Shown here: piece by piece, positions 40,948 through 51,711 of the stretch | Position numbering within the stretch: position 1 is the first letter of the stretch | Layout of the letters: every line of letters starts with the position of its first letter | NCBI RefSeq assembly: GCF_040419245.1 | Contig: NZ_JAZHOH010000001.1 | Coordinates: forward strand, 3,100,001-3,164,000 | DNA from: Ewingella sp. CoE-038-23 | GTDB lineage: Bacteria; Pseudomonadota; Gammaproteobacteria; Enterobacterales; Enterobacteriaceae | Reading direction: 5' to 3' | DNA length: 64,000 nucleotides | Made by a program: the position numbers and the translations under genes | Notes under the pieces: generated by a model | Seen by the model: only the letters and a program-made list of their open reading frames with translations | Told to the model about the DNA's origin: nothing | Database searches by the model: none

Positions 40948-42114
40948 ATGCTGGTACTGAAGCAACAACTGAAAGAGGCCCGCATCCCGCAGGCGGTGGT
41001 GGCGAGAGCCGTTGCCGTTTCCGAGGCCACGCTGGCCCAGATTGTGAACCATAACGAGTGGCCCCGCACCAGCCCGGAGGAGGTGCGCCAGCGTCTGGCG
41101 TCTTATCTGGAAAGTCAGGGAATTGATACAGCGAAAAGTTTTGATGCTGCACAGGGCGCTGTCACGCCCCGTACAGCGGGCACTACCGATAAAACCAACC
41201 TCAGTGAGGAAGAGAACATGTTACTCAAAAAGCAGGTGTTATTTCCAGCAACTAAAAAAGCGTTTGGCCTATTCCGTGACCCGTTTGCCGATGATGCCAT
41301 GCAGGGCGCGGAGGATGTGTTCACCACGCCCGATATCCGCTATGTGCGTGAAGCGCTTTACCAGACCGCCCGCCACGGTGGCTTTATGGCGGTTATCGGT
41401 GAGTCCGGTGCGGGTAAATCCACGCTGCGCCGCGACCTGATTGAACGCATCAACCGTGAGAATGCGCCAGTGGTGGTCATTGAACCCTACATCATCGCCA
41501 TGGAAGACAATGACGTGAAAGGGAAGACCCTGAAGGCGGCGGCTATCGCCGAGGCCATCGTCAGCACCATCGCGCCGCTGGAGAATATCAAGCGCAGTCA
41601 GGACGCCCGTTTTCGCCAGTTGCACCGCGTACTGAAAGACAGCTGCTCAGCGGGTTTCAACCACGTACTGGTGATTGAGGAAGCCCACAGCCTACCGATC
41701 CCAACTTTAAAGCATCTCAAACGTTTCTTTGAGCTGGAGTCCGGGTTTAAACGGTTGCTGTCCATCGTGCTGATTGGCCAGCCGGAGCTGGCAGACAAAC
41801 TTTCCGAACGCAACATGGAGGTACGTGAAGTCGTACAGCGCTGCGAGGTGGTTGAACTGTTGCCACTGGACAACAGCCTCGAAGAGTTTCTGGCGTTCAA
41901 GCTGCAACGCGCCGGTAAGCAGCTGGCCGACGTTATGGACGCCAGCGCGGTGGACGCCATTCGCGCCCGCCTGAGCAATCTGGGCAGCAACCGTAAAAGC
42001 ATGGTCAGCCTGCTGTATCCGCTGGCCGTCAGTAACCTGGTGATAGCCGCCATGAATCTGGCTGCTGAAATCGGGGTTCCACAGGTTAACGCGGACGTCG
42101 TCAAAGGGGTGTAA
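40948..42114 (+). CDS. AAA+ ATPase, transposition partner B (ExeA/TniB-like)
   Basis: 388-residue ATPase that selects target DNA and activates the transposase, like Mu B. The N-terminal HTH is IPQAVVARAVAVSEATLAQIVNHNEWPRTSPEEV (about residues 13-46). The ATPase core has Walker A GESGAGKST (about 151-159), Walker B HVLVIEEAHSL (about 239-249) and a sensor region VLIGQPELADKLSER (about 274-288). It resembles the ExeA-type ATPase of BcepMu more than Mu B. It has the AGGAGG ribosome site after the transposase stop. Confidence 0.95.
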   Translation: MLVLKQQLKEARIPQAVVARAVAVSEATLAQIVNHNEWPRTSPEEVRQRLASYLESQGIDTAKSFDAAQGAVTPRTAGTTDKTNLSEEENMLLKKQVLFPATKKAFGLFRDPFADDAMQGAEDVFTTPDIRYVREALYQTARHGGFMAVIGESGAGKSTLRRDLIERINRENAPVVVIEPYIIAMEDNDVKGKTLKAAAIAEAIVSTIAPLENIKRSQDARFRQLHRVLKDSCSAGFNHVLVIEEAHSLPIPTLKHLKRFFELESGFKRLLSIVLIGQPELADKLSERNMEVREVVQRCEVVELLPLDNSLEEFLAFKLQRAGKQLADVMDASAVDAIRARLSNLGSNRKSMVSLLYPLAVSNLVIAAMNLAAEIGVPQVNADVVKGV

Positions 42115-42116
42115 CA

Positions 42117-42386
42117 ATGAAATGCATCACCGATATCAACCAGCAGCTGCACCATTTGCAGTCTGCCATCGCAGCGCTGAACGCCATGAACAGCACCGTT
42201 CAGAGCATCATGATTGTAGGCAGTAAGCCGGTCATCCGCATCGCCAGAAACGGCCACTGTGCCCGCCTGCTGGCGCAGGGGAAAGCAAGTTATATCCATG
42301 TTGGCCATGACGGTTCAGGCCGCTTTCGTCAGGGCGTCTTTGAGTTGCATGGCTGCCGGATTACCTGGTCAGAATCATTACATTAA
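42117..42386 (+). CDS. Hypothetical early protein
   Basis: 89-residue protein starting 3 bp after the ATPase stop. An N-terminal helix (INQQLHHLQSAIAALNAMN) is followed by a beta-rich part SIMIVGSKPVIRIARNGHCARLLAQGKASYIHVGHDGSGRFRQGVFELHGCRITW. The tight operon spacing supports reality. No family is recognised, although similar short genes follow transposition genes in related phages. Confidence 0.65.
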   Translation: MKCITDINQQLHHLQSAIAALNAMNSTVQSIMIVGSKPVIRIARNGHCARLLAQGKASYIHVGHDGSGRFRQGVFELHGCRITWSESLH

Positions 42387-42403
42387 CCACAAGGTGAACA
42401 AAA

Positions 42404-43015
42404 ATGAGCGAAATAAACAAAGACGAATATATGAAAGACCGCAAAGGCCGTCTGGTGCCGGTTGCGCAGGTGTCCGATTACGATCTGGCGATGGATTCCT
42501 TTGTCAAAGAGCAGGTCGCGGCAGCTAAGGTCAAAAGTGCTGACCTCAGCGACTTCAAGCAGCGTGCTTTTGATGAGTGCTATGCCTGGCTTGACCTCGT
42601 GGCCGAGAAGTACGGCAGAACACGTGGCGGGGTTAAGGGTAACGTAACCTTCAGCAGCTTTGACGGCAGTGAACAAATCACTATCCGTGTGCAGGAAACC
42701 CTGACTTTCGGGCCTGAGTTGCAGATTGCCAAAGACCTGATTGACGAGTGCGTTACCGAGTGGTCTGAAGGCGCGAACGCCAACCTGCGGGCCATCATTG
42801 GTGACGCCTTCCAGGTTGATAAAGAGGGCCAGCTTAATACCGGGCGTATTCTTTCCCTGCGCCGGGTCAAAATTCAGGACGAACGCTGGAACCGGGCGAT
42901 GGAGGCCATATCGGAATCACTGCAGGTAGCCATGTCCAAAACCTATATTAATTTCCGGGAGAAAGACAAACACGGGAAGCTAATTAATATCCCGTTAGAT
43001 ATCGCTGCCATTTAA
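42404..43015 (+). CDS. DUF3164 protein (Mu early)
   Basis: 203-residue DUF3164 protein. Family stretches are DEYMKDRKGRLVPVAQVSDYDLAMDSFV (about residues 7-34), AEKYGRTRGGVKGNVTFSSFDGSEQITIRVQETLTFGPELQIAKDLIDECVTEWSEGANANLRAIIGDAFQVDKEGQL (about 67-145) and WNRAMEAISESLQV. It is common in Mu-like early operons; the function is unknown. Confidence 0.9.
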   Translation: MSEINKDEYMKDRKGRLVPVAQVSDYDLAMDSFVKEQVAAAKVKSADLSDFKQRAFDECYAWLDLVAEKYGRTRGGVKGNVTFSSFDGSEQITIRVQETLTFGPELQIAKDLIDECVTEWSEGANANLRAIIGDAFQVDKEGQLNTGRILSLRRVKIQDERWNRAMEAISESLQVAMSKTYINFREKDKHGKLINIPLDIAAI

Positions 43016-43092
43016 TTTTAATTCAATTTTTTTTATTTCGGCGTCAGCGCCGTGGGTTTCTGCACGCCGAAAACAGCTTTAAGGAATTAAAC
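43016..43092 (+). other. Leader with hairpin before the zinc-ribbon gene
   Basis: 77-bp gap with a T-rich stretch, then TCGGCGT...ACGCCGA inverted repeat. It could be a weak terminator or antiterminator leader splitting the early operon. Confidence 0.4.
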
Positions 43093-43281
43093 ATGTCCAT
43101 CAAATGTACCAACTGCCAGAAAGGTATTACCACCATGAAGTTCAGCGAGGCCAGCGTCATTACCTCCGGTAAATACCGTGTCCCTGCGGTTCTCGTCACG
43201 CTGGTATGCCCGCACTGCAGCCAGCACTACTACACAGAAGTCCCAGCAATGGAATTCATCCCCTGCGAGGCGAAACAATGA
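43093..43281 (+). CDS. Zinc-ribbon-like small protein
   Basis: 62-residue protein with CTNC (Cys5, Cys8) and CPHC (Cys39, Cys42) knuckles, which should bind one zinc. The part between is beta-rich (MKFSEASVITSGKYRVPAVLVTLV). It has the AAGGAATT ribosome site and overlaps the next gene as ATGA. Early regulatory or DNA-binding role possible; not proven. Confidence 0.75.
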   Translation: MSIKCTNCQKGITTMKFSEASVITSGKYRVPAVLVTLVCPHCSQHYYTEVPAMEFIPCEAKQ

Positions 43282-43574
43282 AAGGCATGAAATTATATAA
43301 CCGCTCCACTATATACGGTCTGGCCCTTAAAACCTTTGGCCCTGAAGCACAGGCGCTGAAGCTGATGGAAGAAGCCGCCGAACTGGCCGCTGCTGCCGCC
43401 CGCAACATGAACGGACTGGGCAGTGAAGTTGACCTGGCTGGCGAACTGGCCGACGTTGAAATCATGATTGAACAGTTCCGCCTCAACGGGATGGGCCTGA
43501 TGATTGACTTTCATAAGCAGAAAAAGCTGGAACGCCTTGCTGAACGTCTGGGGGTGACTTATGCCACAGAATAA
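43278..43574 (+). CDS. MazG-like nucleotide pyrophosphohydrolase-type protein
   Basis: 98-residue protein with the MazG-like pattern ALKLMEEAAELAAAAARN (about residues 25-42) and VDLAGELADVEIMIEQFRL (about 53-71). These supply the paired E-x-x-E and E-x-x-D acidic residues that bind Mg2+ in all-alpha NTP pyrophosphatases. It may alter nucleotide pools during phage growth. It overlaps the zinc-ribbon gene (ATGA) and the DUF2786 gene. Confidence 0.75.
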   Translation: MKGMKLYNRSTIYGLALKTFGPEAQALKLMEEAAELAAAAARNMNGLGSEVDLAGELADVEIMIEQFRLNGMGLMIDFHKQKKLERLAERLGVTYATE

Positions 43575-44247
43575 TGAAAAGCAGCTGGAGAAATTAAAAA
43601 AACTGCTGGCGCTGGCCAAATCTGACAATCCCCATGAGGCTGCGCTGGCCCTACAACGCGCACAGAAGCTGATGCAGGCCTATAACATCACCCAGGCTGA
43701 CCTCGCACTCAGTGATATTGATGAAAGCGTCAGTAACTACTGGGCTGCCGGTAGCGTTAATCCGCCGCGTTATATGCTGGGCCTGCTGGATATTATCCAG
43801 GTGGCATTTGGGGTTAAGTCTATTATTCACTCTGGTTTTAAACCCAGCGTTGGCTTTTACGGTAATAAAGACCGCGTGGAACTGGCCTCATACACATGGG
43901 AGGTACTGGCCAGACAATTAATAGCAGCACGTAAAAGCTATATCGGGCAGCAGAATAAAAGGATCAAGAACAAAACCAAAACCAGCCGTGGTGACAAATT
44001 TGCCGAAGGCTGGGTTCTGGCCGTGCGCAGCGAAGTCCATTTATTTGCTATGTCCCGCGAGGAACGGGAGCTGGCTAAACTCTGGCTTGAGCAGAAATAC
44101 CCGGAATCAGGTACAACCATGGGCCGTGAGGCCGGGAAATCCCGTGACGCAGACATGTCCCGCCACCTTGGCTACAGAGAAGGCGAGAACATCAGGCTGC
44201 ACCAGCCAGTCCACGGACAGGAACAGCGGAAACTGGGGGCACAATAA
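43561..44247 (+). CDS. DUF2786 protein
   Basis: 228-residue protein. The N-terminal DUF2786 segment is KLKKLLALAKSDNPHEAALALQRAQKLMQAYNITQADL (about residues 11-48). The middle (about 75-150) resembles the DUF7168-type C-terminal region with FYGNKDRVELASYTWEVLARQLIAARKSYI. The C-terminus is basic and hydrophilic. Found in Mu-like early operons; the function is unknown. It overlaps the MazG-like gene by 14 bp and abuts the membrane-protein gene. Confidence 0.85.
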   Translation: MPQNNEKQLEKLKKLLALAKSDNPHEAALALQRAQKLMQAYNITQADLALSDIDESVSNYWAAGSVNPPRYMLGLLDIIQVAFGVKSIIHSGFKPSVGFYGNKDRVELASYTWEVLARQLIAARKSYIGQQNKRIKNKTKTSRGDKFAEGWVLAVRSEVHLFAMSREERELAKLWLEQKYPESGTTMGREAGKSRDADMSRHLGYREGENIRLHQPVHGQEQRKLGAQ

Positions 44248-44459
44248 TGGCCGAATTCATTGTATCGGGTGTGTTCTGGTATGGATTTGTGGGCTGGTGT
44301 ACCGCTCAGCTGCACCTTTATATGGGCTTTTATGCGCGTTATCAGGGGGCGAAACGTTGGATTAGCTGGTCAGTTATCTGCCTGCTCTGGCCATTAACCC
44401 TGCCGCTTTTTGTCGACTTTGTTAGCCAACAGGATGCTGGGGGCGACAGCCATGACTAA
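44247..44459 (+). CDS. Small membrane protein, early operon
   Basis: 70-residue protein with two membrane segments (about residues 4-26 and 38-58) separated by a short basic loop (YARYQGAKRW). It overlaps the preceding stop by 1 bp and the GemA gene by 8 bp. No family is recognised; its position suggests a host-takeover or regulatory role. Confidence 0.65.
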   Translation: MAEFIVSGVFWYGFVGWCTAQLHLYMGFYARYQGAKRWISWSVICLLWPLTLPLFVDFVSQQDAGGDSHD

Positions 44460-44877
44460 ACAACAGTTAATCCAACTTATTCACATTGCCCGTAATGACC
44501 TGAAGATGGATGAAGATACCTACCGCCAGATGTTGCAGGGGCTAACCGGTAGGGCTTCAACCAAAGGGATGGATTTTCCGCAGCTAACTAAAGTGCTGGA
44601 GTCCATGAAAAAGAAAGGATTCAGGGTTAAGCCTGCCGGAAACGCTAAAACCGGTATTGCGCTGGATGACCATCCACAGTCCCGCAAAATACGTGCTCTC
44701 TGGCTAGATATGGCTGCGGAAGGCTTTATCCGCGACAGTTCTGAACTCTCGCTGGCACGTTGGGTGAAACGGGAAACCGGTGTTGACGGGTTACGCTGGC
44801 TGAACTCGGAACAGGCCAGCAGTGTTATTGAGAAGCTCAAAAAGTGGCATTACCGGACAACGGGGAAACGAACATGA
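44452..44877 (+). CDS. gemA: GemA-like early regulator (Mu gp16, DUF1018)
   Basis: 141-residue GemA family protein. MTKQQLIQLIHIARNDLKMDEDTYRQMLQGLTGRASTKGMDFPQLTKVLESMKKKGF is the family N-terminus. SRKIRALWLDMAAEGFIRDSSELSLARWVKRETGVDGLRWL (about residues 81-121) completes it. In Mu, GemA modulates host gene expression and DNA supercoiling. The ATG at 44452 is chosen because the upstream 14 codons lie within the previous gene. Confidence 0.92.
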   Translation: MTKQQLIQLIHIARNDLKMDEDTYRQMLQGLTGRASTKGMDFPQLTKVLESMKKKGFRVKPAGNAKTGIALDDHPQSRKIRALWLDMAAEGFIRDSSELSLARWVKRETGVDGLRWLNSEQASSVIEKLKKWHYRTTGKRT

Positions 44878-45263
44878 GCGACCATAGCCAGTTTCGCAGT
44901 AAAGGGCCTGAATTGCTGGTTGAACTTGCCCAGCATACCGCTACAACGGTGCGTGAAATCATCGAGATTGACATCGCAGTGGCTGACCAAATCGGCGAGG
45001 CAGTAGCCAACCGCATGATGCAGGTCTGGGGCGGGCAGAACGTGTATTTCCCGATGGGCATGGTCTGGAAGGTAAGCCAGCGCGACAGGGAAATCTTCCT
45101 GGAGTTCGACGGACGCAACCATCACGAGCTGGCCCGCAAGTTTGGCGTTTCGCTACAGTGGATCTACAGCGTGGTGAAACGGGTTAAAAGAGAAGAACTG
45201 GATCGGATGCAGGGTAAGCTGTTTGATGGTGAACCTGATGACGATGCCGGAACACGGGAGTAA
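44874..45263 (+). CDS. mor: Mor transcription activator
   Basis: 129-residue Mor/C family activator for middle or late transcription. The oligomerisation part ELLVELAQHTATTVREIIEIDIAVADQIGEAVANRMMQVWGGQNVYFPMG (about residues 14-63) and the C-terminal HTH NHHELARKFGVSLQWIYSVVKRVKREE (about 83-109) are typical. Only one such gene is present, so it may act directly on the leftward late promoter upstream of the holin. Last gene before the prophage end; ATGA overlap with gemA. Confidence 0.93.
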   Translation: MSDHSQFRSKGPELLVELAQHTATTVREIIEIDIAVADQIGEAVANRMMQVWGGQNVYFPMGMVWKVSQRDREIFLEFDGRNHHELARKFGVSLQWIYSVVKRVKREELDRMQGKLFDGEPDDDAGTRE

Positions 45264-45374
<111 letters not shown>

Positions 45375-45424
45375 ATCCCATAATTATCTCACTAATTCCC
45401 TGTCATTTATCTCAAGTCTAATCA
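45375..45424. repeat. Prophage left terminus
   Basis: Read inward on the minus strand it starts TGATTAGACTTGAGATAAAT with a second box GTGAGATAATTATGG. It aligns with the other terminus without gaps at GATAAATG, ATT and GTGAGATAA. Confidence 0.8.
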
Positions 45425-45430
45425 GCATGG
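45425..45430. repeat. Target-site duplication, copy at the left prophage end
   Basis: GCATGG, identical to 9615-9620. Confidence 0.9.
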
Positions 45431-45951
45431 TCTTGATGGCACAGCAATAAGAACGGCTCGTGCAAAATAATCTCGCCCTCAAGGTCTGGGCTAATCCCCG
45501 GTTCGATCACAATGCCAAAATCCACTTCGGCATTGCGCACGCTGTTCAACACCAGCCGCTGTGCCTGGTCGCGCAACAAGATGGTGATATCGGGGTAATT
45601 CTTTTGGCTACGGGCGATGCAGCTCGGCATAAGCTGGGCGGAAATAGTTTGGCTGGCGGCTATGCGCACGCGACCATTGTGCTGCGTGCCAAAGCTGCGG
45701 GTATCGAGCAGCATCGCGTGCAGCTCATCGAGCAGTGGCTCAACGCGACTTGCCAGCCGCTGGCCGGCATTGGTGAGAATCACCTCGCGCGTGGTTCTGT
45801 CCAGCAAACGCACGCCCACCTCGGCCTCCAGCTCTTTCATACTGTGGCTTATGGCAGACTGACTCAGCCCAATGGCGTCCCCTGCCCGGCTGAAACTTTG
45901 GTAGCGCGCCACGGCGACAAACACCCGCAACTGCTTGAGAGAGTAGTTCAT
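45425..45951 (-). pseudogene. yfeR: yfeR 5' part (LysR-type regulator, DNA-binding half), split by the prophage
   Basis: First 176 codons of a LysR-type regulator: [55 protein letters not shown] (about residues 4-55), linker helix and part of the effector domain. The frame runs through HQDHA into phage DNA and stops one codon later (stop at 45418). The divergent neighbour yfeH and the E. coli order identify it as yfeR. A truncated protein with an intact HTH could still bind DNA. The other half is at 9221-9620. Confidence 0.95.
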
Positions 45952-46052
45952 GAATAAATTTCATCAATGCATTAAATAAATCAATTTTTTAATTGTATAT
46001 CAGCGATTCAAAATAGCGGCATGGCTTTATTCCTTTTCATGCAGAGAAACTC
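45952..46052. promoter_or_regulatory. yfeR/yfeH divergent promoter region
   Basis: 101 bp, AT-rich, between divergent LysR and transporter genes; expected YfeR binding region. No single T-N11-A box stands out. Confidence 0.45.
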
Positions 46053-47057
46053 ATGCGCTTTTTACCCGACCGCTTTACTCAAACGCTGATTGGCACCGTG
46101 CTGCTGGCAACCTTCCTACCCGCCAGCGGCGTGTTTGTCGCCTTCTTCAATAACCTGACTATCTTCGCCATCGGCCTGCTGTTCTTTATGCACGGCGCGA
46201 AGCTGTCGCGCGAAGCCATCTTCGCCGGCAGTAATAACTGGCGGCTGCACCTGTGGGTGATGTGCAGCACCTTTATCATCTTCCCGGTGCTCGGGCTGCT
46301 GTTCCAGTGGTGGCACCCGATTGATGTCAGCCCGCAAATCTACAGTGGCTTTGTCTATCTGTGCATTCTGCCCGCCACCGTGCAGTCGGCGATTGCCTTT
46401 ACTTCCATGGCCGGGGGCAACGTGGCGGCGGCGGTGTGTAGCGCTTCTGCATCCAGCCTGTTGGGTATTTTTGTCTCGCCGCTGCTGGTTGGTCTGTTGA
46501 TGCACGTGCAGGGCACTACCGGCGACAGCTTGCAGCAGGTGTGGCACATTATGCTGCAACTGCTGGTGCCGTTTGTGGCCGGGCACCTGCTGCGCCCGCT
46601 GATTGGCGGCTTTGTCGAGCGTCACCGTAAAATGATTGGTAAGACGGACCAGACTTCCATCCTGCTGGTGGTCTACACCGCGTTTAGCGAGGCGGTAACT
46701 CAGGGGATTTGGCATCAGGTGGGGCTGGGTTCGCTGCTGTTTATCGTGGTCTTCAGCTTGGTATTGCTGGCCTTTATTCTGGTTATCAATACCTATATGG
46801 CGCGCTGGATGGGCTTTAGCAAGGCTGACGAGATAACCATCGTATTTTGTGGCTCGAAGAAGAGTCTGGCGAACGGCATTCCGATGGCGAATATTTTGTT
46901 CCCGGTCAGCGCAATTGGCATGATGGTGCTGCCGCTGATGATTTTCCATCAGGTGCAGCTAATGACCTGCGCCGTGCTGGCGAAACGCTACCAGCGTAAA
47001 CAGCTGGCGAAGCAGCAGTCAGAGCCAGAAGCACAGGTTCAGGCAAGAATGAACTGA
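46053..47057 (+). CDS. yfeH: Bile acid:sodium symporter family transporter YfeH
   Basis: 334-residue inner-membrane transporter of the BASS/SBF-like family (YfeH), with about ten hydrophobic segments. Family blocks include FFMHGAKLSREAIFAG (about residues 45-60), LPATVQSAIAFTSMAGGNVAAAVCSASASSLLGIFVSPLL (about 106-145), and AFSEAVTQGIWHQ and FCGSKKSLANGIPMANILFP (about 266-285), where the helix breaks bind substrate/Na+. Its substrate is unknown. It is divergent from yfeR, whose product likely controls it; with yfeR broken, its expression may be altered. Confidence 0.9.
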   Translation: MRFLPDRFTQTLIGTVLLATFLPASGVFVAFFNNLTIFAIGLLFFMHGAKLSREAIFAGSNNWRLHLWVMCSTFIIFPVLGLLFQWWHPIDVSPQIYSGFVYLCILPATVQSAIAFTSMAGGNVAAAVCSASASSLLGIFVSPLLVGLLMHVQGTTGDSLQQVWHIMLQLLVPFVAGHLLRPLIGGFVERHRKMIGKTDQTSILLVVYTAFSEAVTQGIWHQVGLGSLLFIVVFSLVLLAFILVINTYMARWMGFSKADEITIVFCGSKKSLANGIPMANILFPVSAIGMMVLPLMIFHQVQLMTCAVLAKRYQRKQLAKQQSEPEAQVQARMN

Positions 47058-47083
47058 GTTGATTTAGCTTGAAACAGAAAGCA

Positions 47084-47112
47084 GAAGGCGCTGAAATCAG
47101 CGCCTTCTTTTA
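47084..47112. terminator. Terminator between yfeH and ypeB
   Basis: GAAGGCGCTG-AAAT-CAGCGCCTTC followed by TTTTATTTT; serves convergent yfeH and ypeB. Confidence 0.9.
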
Positions 47113-47114
47113 TT

Positions 47115-47362
47115 TTACTCGTCAGTGCCGGAAAGCCCCGGCCCGCCTCGGCGCAGTGGGTTAATCAGGCTCTGCAAGCCTTCACTTTTGATCGCCAGCG
47201 TAAGCTGCATCAGCTCACCAAGCTTGCCCGCCGGGAATTCATCTTTGCGCGCAAACCACAGCAAATACTCTTCGGGTAAATCAATCAGCACGCGCCCGGC
47301 GTACTTGCCGAAGGGCATTTTCATGTTGGCGATTTCGATTAAATCTTCCTTTTCCATGGCCA

Positions 47363-47363
<1 letters not shown>
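47115..47363 (-). CDS. ypeB: DUF3820 protein YpeB
   Basis: 82-residue DUF3820 protein. MKMPFGKYAGRVLIDLPEEYLLWFARKDEFPAGKLGELMQL (about residues 14-54) is the family core, related in look to small quorum- or exonuclease-associated domains (PFGKYKG motif). The function is unknown. It is coupled to ligA by TAATG overlap, as in E. coli. Confidence 0.9.
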
Positions 47364-49387
<2,024 letters not shown>

Positions 49388-49400
49388 TCACCATGAAGAT

Positions 49401-49427
49401 AAAAAACCCCCGACAAGCGGGGGTCAT
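49401..49427 (-). terminator. zipA terminator
   Basis: Minus strand ACCCCCG-CTTGT-CGGGGGT followed by TTTTTT between zipA and ligA. Confidence 0.85.
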
Positions 49428-49461
49428 TGGAAGGACTGAATATCTGGATACGCCCGGCGCT

Positions 49462-50490
49462 TTATTTGGCCGTCGCGTCAAGAACCTCGCGAATACGCGC
49501 TTTATAGGTTTCCAGTTTTTGTGGTGTGATCATGCGTCGCTCATCATCGAGAACCATGCCACCCACGTCGTCAGCAATACGCTGAGCCGACTGTAACAAC
49601 AGTTTGAAGTTCTGATGCGCATCGCCATAGCAAGGCACCATCATGAACAGCGTGATCCCAGGAGTTGAGAAGTCGGACATGGTATCTGGGTCAAAGGAGC
49701 CAGGTTTCACCATATTCGCCAAACTAAACAGCACGGGGCCACTGCCCGCCGGGCTAACATGGCGGTGGAAAATGTTCATCGCGCCAAACTGGAAGCCAGC
49801 CTGCAATACGCTATTGAGCAACACTTCACCGCCAATTACGCCACCCTGATGTGCGGCAACATGCAGCACCAGAACGGTCTCTTTCAGCTTCTCTTTCACC
49901 GGCGCTTCTTCTGCCAAAGAGAAAGGTGAATCATTGTGCGGCTCAGCTTTGGCCGCTGGTGCAGCATCAGGATGGATCTCTTCCGGTGGAACCGGGGCCT
50001 GTGGCTTCTCGATTTCGCGCGCTGGCTGAGGTGCAGCCTCACGCTGAGGAGCGGCATGCTGCGGCGCAAAACTGGTTTCACGACGCGGAGCATCAGCAGG
50101 ATCAGCCGCTGAGTAACCACTCAACAACGGATCATCCTGAGCCGCAACGGGCTGAGGAGCCGGCTGACGCGGCGCAGTAGGCTGTTGGACGGGAGGAGCC
50201 TGCGGTGGGCGCTGTGGCTGAGTGCGAACAGGAGCAACTTGCTCAGGTTCATCATACTCGCCAAAAGAAGGTTCATCCTGAGGATAGGATGGACGCACGC
50301 GCACTTCACCCACCCCGTCGACGAAATCGTCGGCCGGAGATTGCTCTCGTTCTTTTTTCACACGTTTAGTTGGACGATCGCGAAAAAGCGAAGAGCGTTC
50401 TTTACGGCTGGTCCACAAACCGTGCAATAACAACGCTATTATGGCGATCGCGCCAACAACGATTAATATCAGACGCAAATCCTGCATCAT
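49462..50490 (-). CDS. zipA: Cell division protein ZipA
   Basis: 342-residue inner-membrane division protein that tethers FtsZ to the membrane. N-terminal anchor [22 protein letters not shown] (about residues 5-26), charged segment, long Pro/Gln/Ala-rich linker (about 75-200), and a C-terminal FtsZ-binding domain ([41 protein letters not shown], about 208-248). Length and plan match enteric ZipA. It is divergent from cysZ. Confidence 0.96.
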   Translation of the reverse strand: MMQDLRLILIVVGAIAIIALLLHGLWTSRKERSSLFRDRPTKRVKKEREQSPADDFVDGVGEVRVRPSYPQDEPSFGEYDEPEQVAPVRTQPQRPPQAPPVQQPTAPRQPAPQPVAAQDDPLLSGYSAADPADAPRRETSFAPQHAAPQREAAPQPAREIEKPQAPVPPEEIHPDAAPAAKAEPHNDSPFSLAEEAPVKEKLKETVLVLHVAAHQGGVIGGEVLLNSVLQAGFQFGAMNIFHRHVSPAGSGPVLFSLANMVKPGSFDPDTMSDFSTPGITLFMMVPCYGDAHQNFKLLLQSAQRIADDVGGMVLDDERRMITPQKLETYKARIREVLDATAK

Positions 50491-50715
50491 TGCTATCTCT
50501 AGGTTGTTCTAATTCATTGCCACCACGGCAAACATTCACATTTCTAACTCTATTTGCCTGAGTTGATAAGTGCAAGTCTGGACACTACTTTCTAGTAATA
50601 AACATGATTAGGGCACCTTTTTTTGTCGCTTTTTCAGCCAATACGCTGCTAGCCAGTGGAAAATCATATCGATATGATAGTTCACGTCCTTCAACTCAGA
50701 GAGAAAATTTCTTTT

Positions 50716-51504
50716 ATGACATCTTCGCAAGGCGCTAACGCGGTAAACGGAGTTCACTATTTCAGCAAGGGGTGGTCACTGATTTCCTTGCCTGGTATTC
50801 GTCGCTTTGTGGTTTTGCCACTGTTGGTGAACATTATTCTGATGGGTGGCGCATTTTGGTGGTTATTCGCCAAATTGGGTGACTGGATCCCGGCCATGAT
50901 GAGCAAGATACCAGCCTGGCTGAGCTGGCTGGATTACCTGCTTTGGCCGATAGCCGTGCTCTCCGTGCTGCTGGTGTTCAGCTACTTATTTAGTACCATC
51001 GCTAACCTGATAGCCGCGCCGTTCAGCGGCCTGCTGGCGGAACAGCTTGAAGCCCGACTGACGGGTAAGGTCCAGCCCGACACCGGTATTTGGGGAATAA
51101 TGAAAGATCTGCCGCGCATCATGAAGCGCGAATGGCAGAAATTGGCTTATTACATCCCGCGCGCCATTGTGCTGCTGGTGCTCTATTTTATTCCCGGCAT
51201 CGGTCAAACCTTCGCGCCCGTGCTGTGGTTCCTGTTCAGCGCGTGGATGCTCTCTATTCAATATTGCGACTACCCTTTCGATAACCACAAAGTCAGCTTC
51301 CTTGATATGCGTCGCTCGCTCGGTCGCCATAAAGTCGACAATTTACAGTTCGGCGCGCTGGTCAGCCTGTTCACCATGATCCCGGTGCTGAATCTGGTCA
51401 TCCTGCCGGTCGCCGTTTGTGGCGCAACGGCAATGTGGGTCGATCGCTACCGCGATCTACACGTGGTCGACGGGCAGGACATAAGTCAAACTCGCCGCCG
51501 CTAA
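50716..51504 (+). CDS. cysZ: Sulfate permease CysZ
   Basis: 262-residue inner-membrane sulfate importer feeding cysteine synthesis. Typical pieces are [33 protein letters not shown] (about residues 18-50), [24 protein letters not shown] (about 95-118) and [35 protein letters not shown] (about 158-192). The ATG at 50716 gives the family length; a frame reaching 50656 adds an atypical 20 residues. It is next to cysK, as in E. coli. Confidence 0.93.
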   Translation: MTSSQGANAVNGVHYFSKGWSLISLPGIRRFVVLPLLVNIILMGGAFWWLFAKLGDWIPAMMSKIPAWLSWLDYLLWPIAVLSVLLVFSYLFSTIANLIAAPFSGLLAEQLEARLTGKVQPDTGIWGIMKDLPRIMKREWQKLAYYIPRAIVLLVLYFIPGIGQTFAPVLWFLFSAWMLSIQYCDYPFDNHKVSFLDMRRSLGRHKVDNLQFGALVSLFTMIPVLNLVILPVAVCGATAMWVDRYRDLHVVDGQDISQTRRR

Positions 51505-51518
51505 GCCCCCATTTTCTC

Positions 51519-51550
51519 AACGGCCACTGCAACCCAGTGGCCGTTTTTTC
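51519..51550 (+). terminator. cysZ terminator
   Basis: AACGGCCACTG / CAGTGGCCGTT stem followed by TTTTTT. Confidence 0.9.
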
Positions 51551-51711
51551 ATCTTGATCCTTGTGTCGGAAACATATTTCTTAATAACATATAGATATAC
51601 CAATTCCTTACTTCACTGGGAAAACCGATCGCGTATGCTTTCGTGATTCCCACTATTTTCATAGTGTTGAAACCACACACTGCGGAATTCCAACCAGTTA
51701 AAGGACGGGTT

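Noticed and set aside
46116..46949. 277-codon leftward frame antisense to yfeH
   Set aside because: His/Gln-rich product typical of antisense to a membrane protein.
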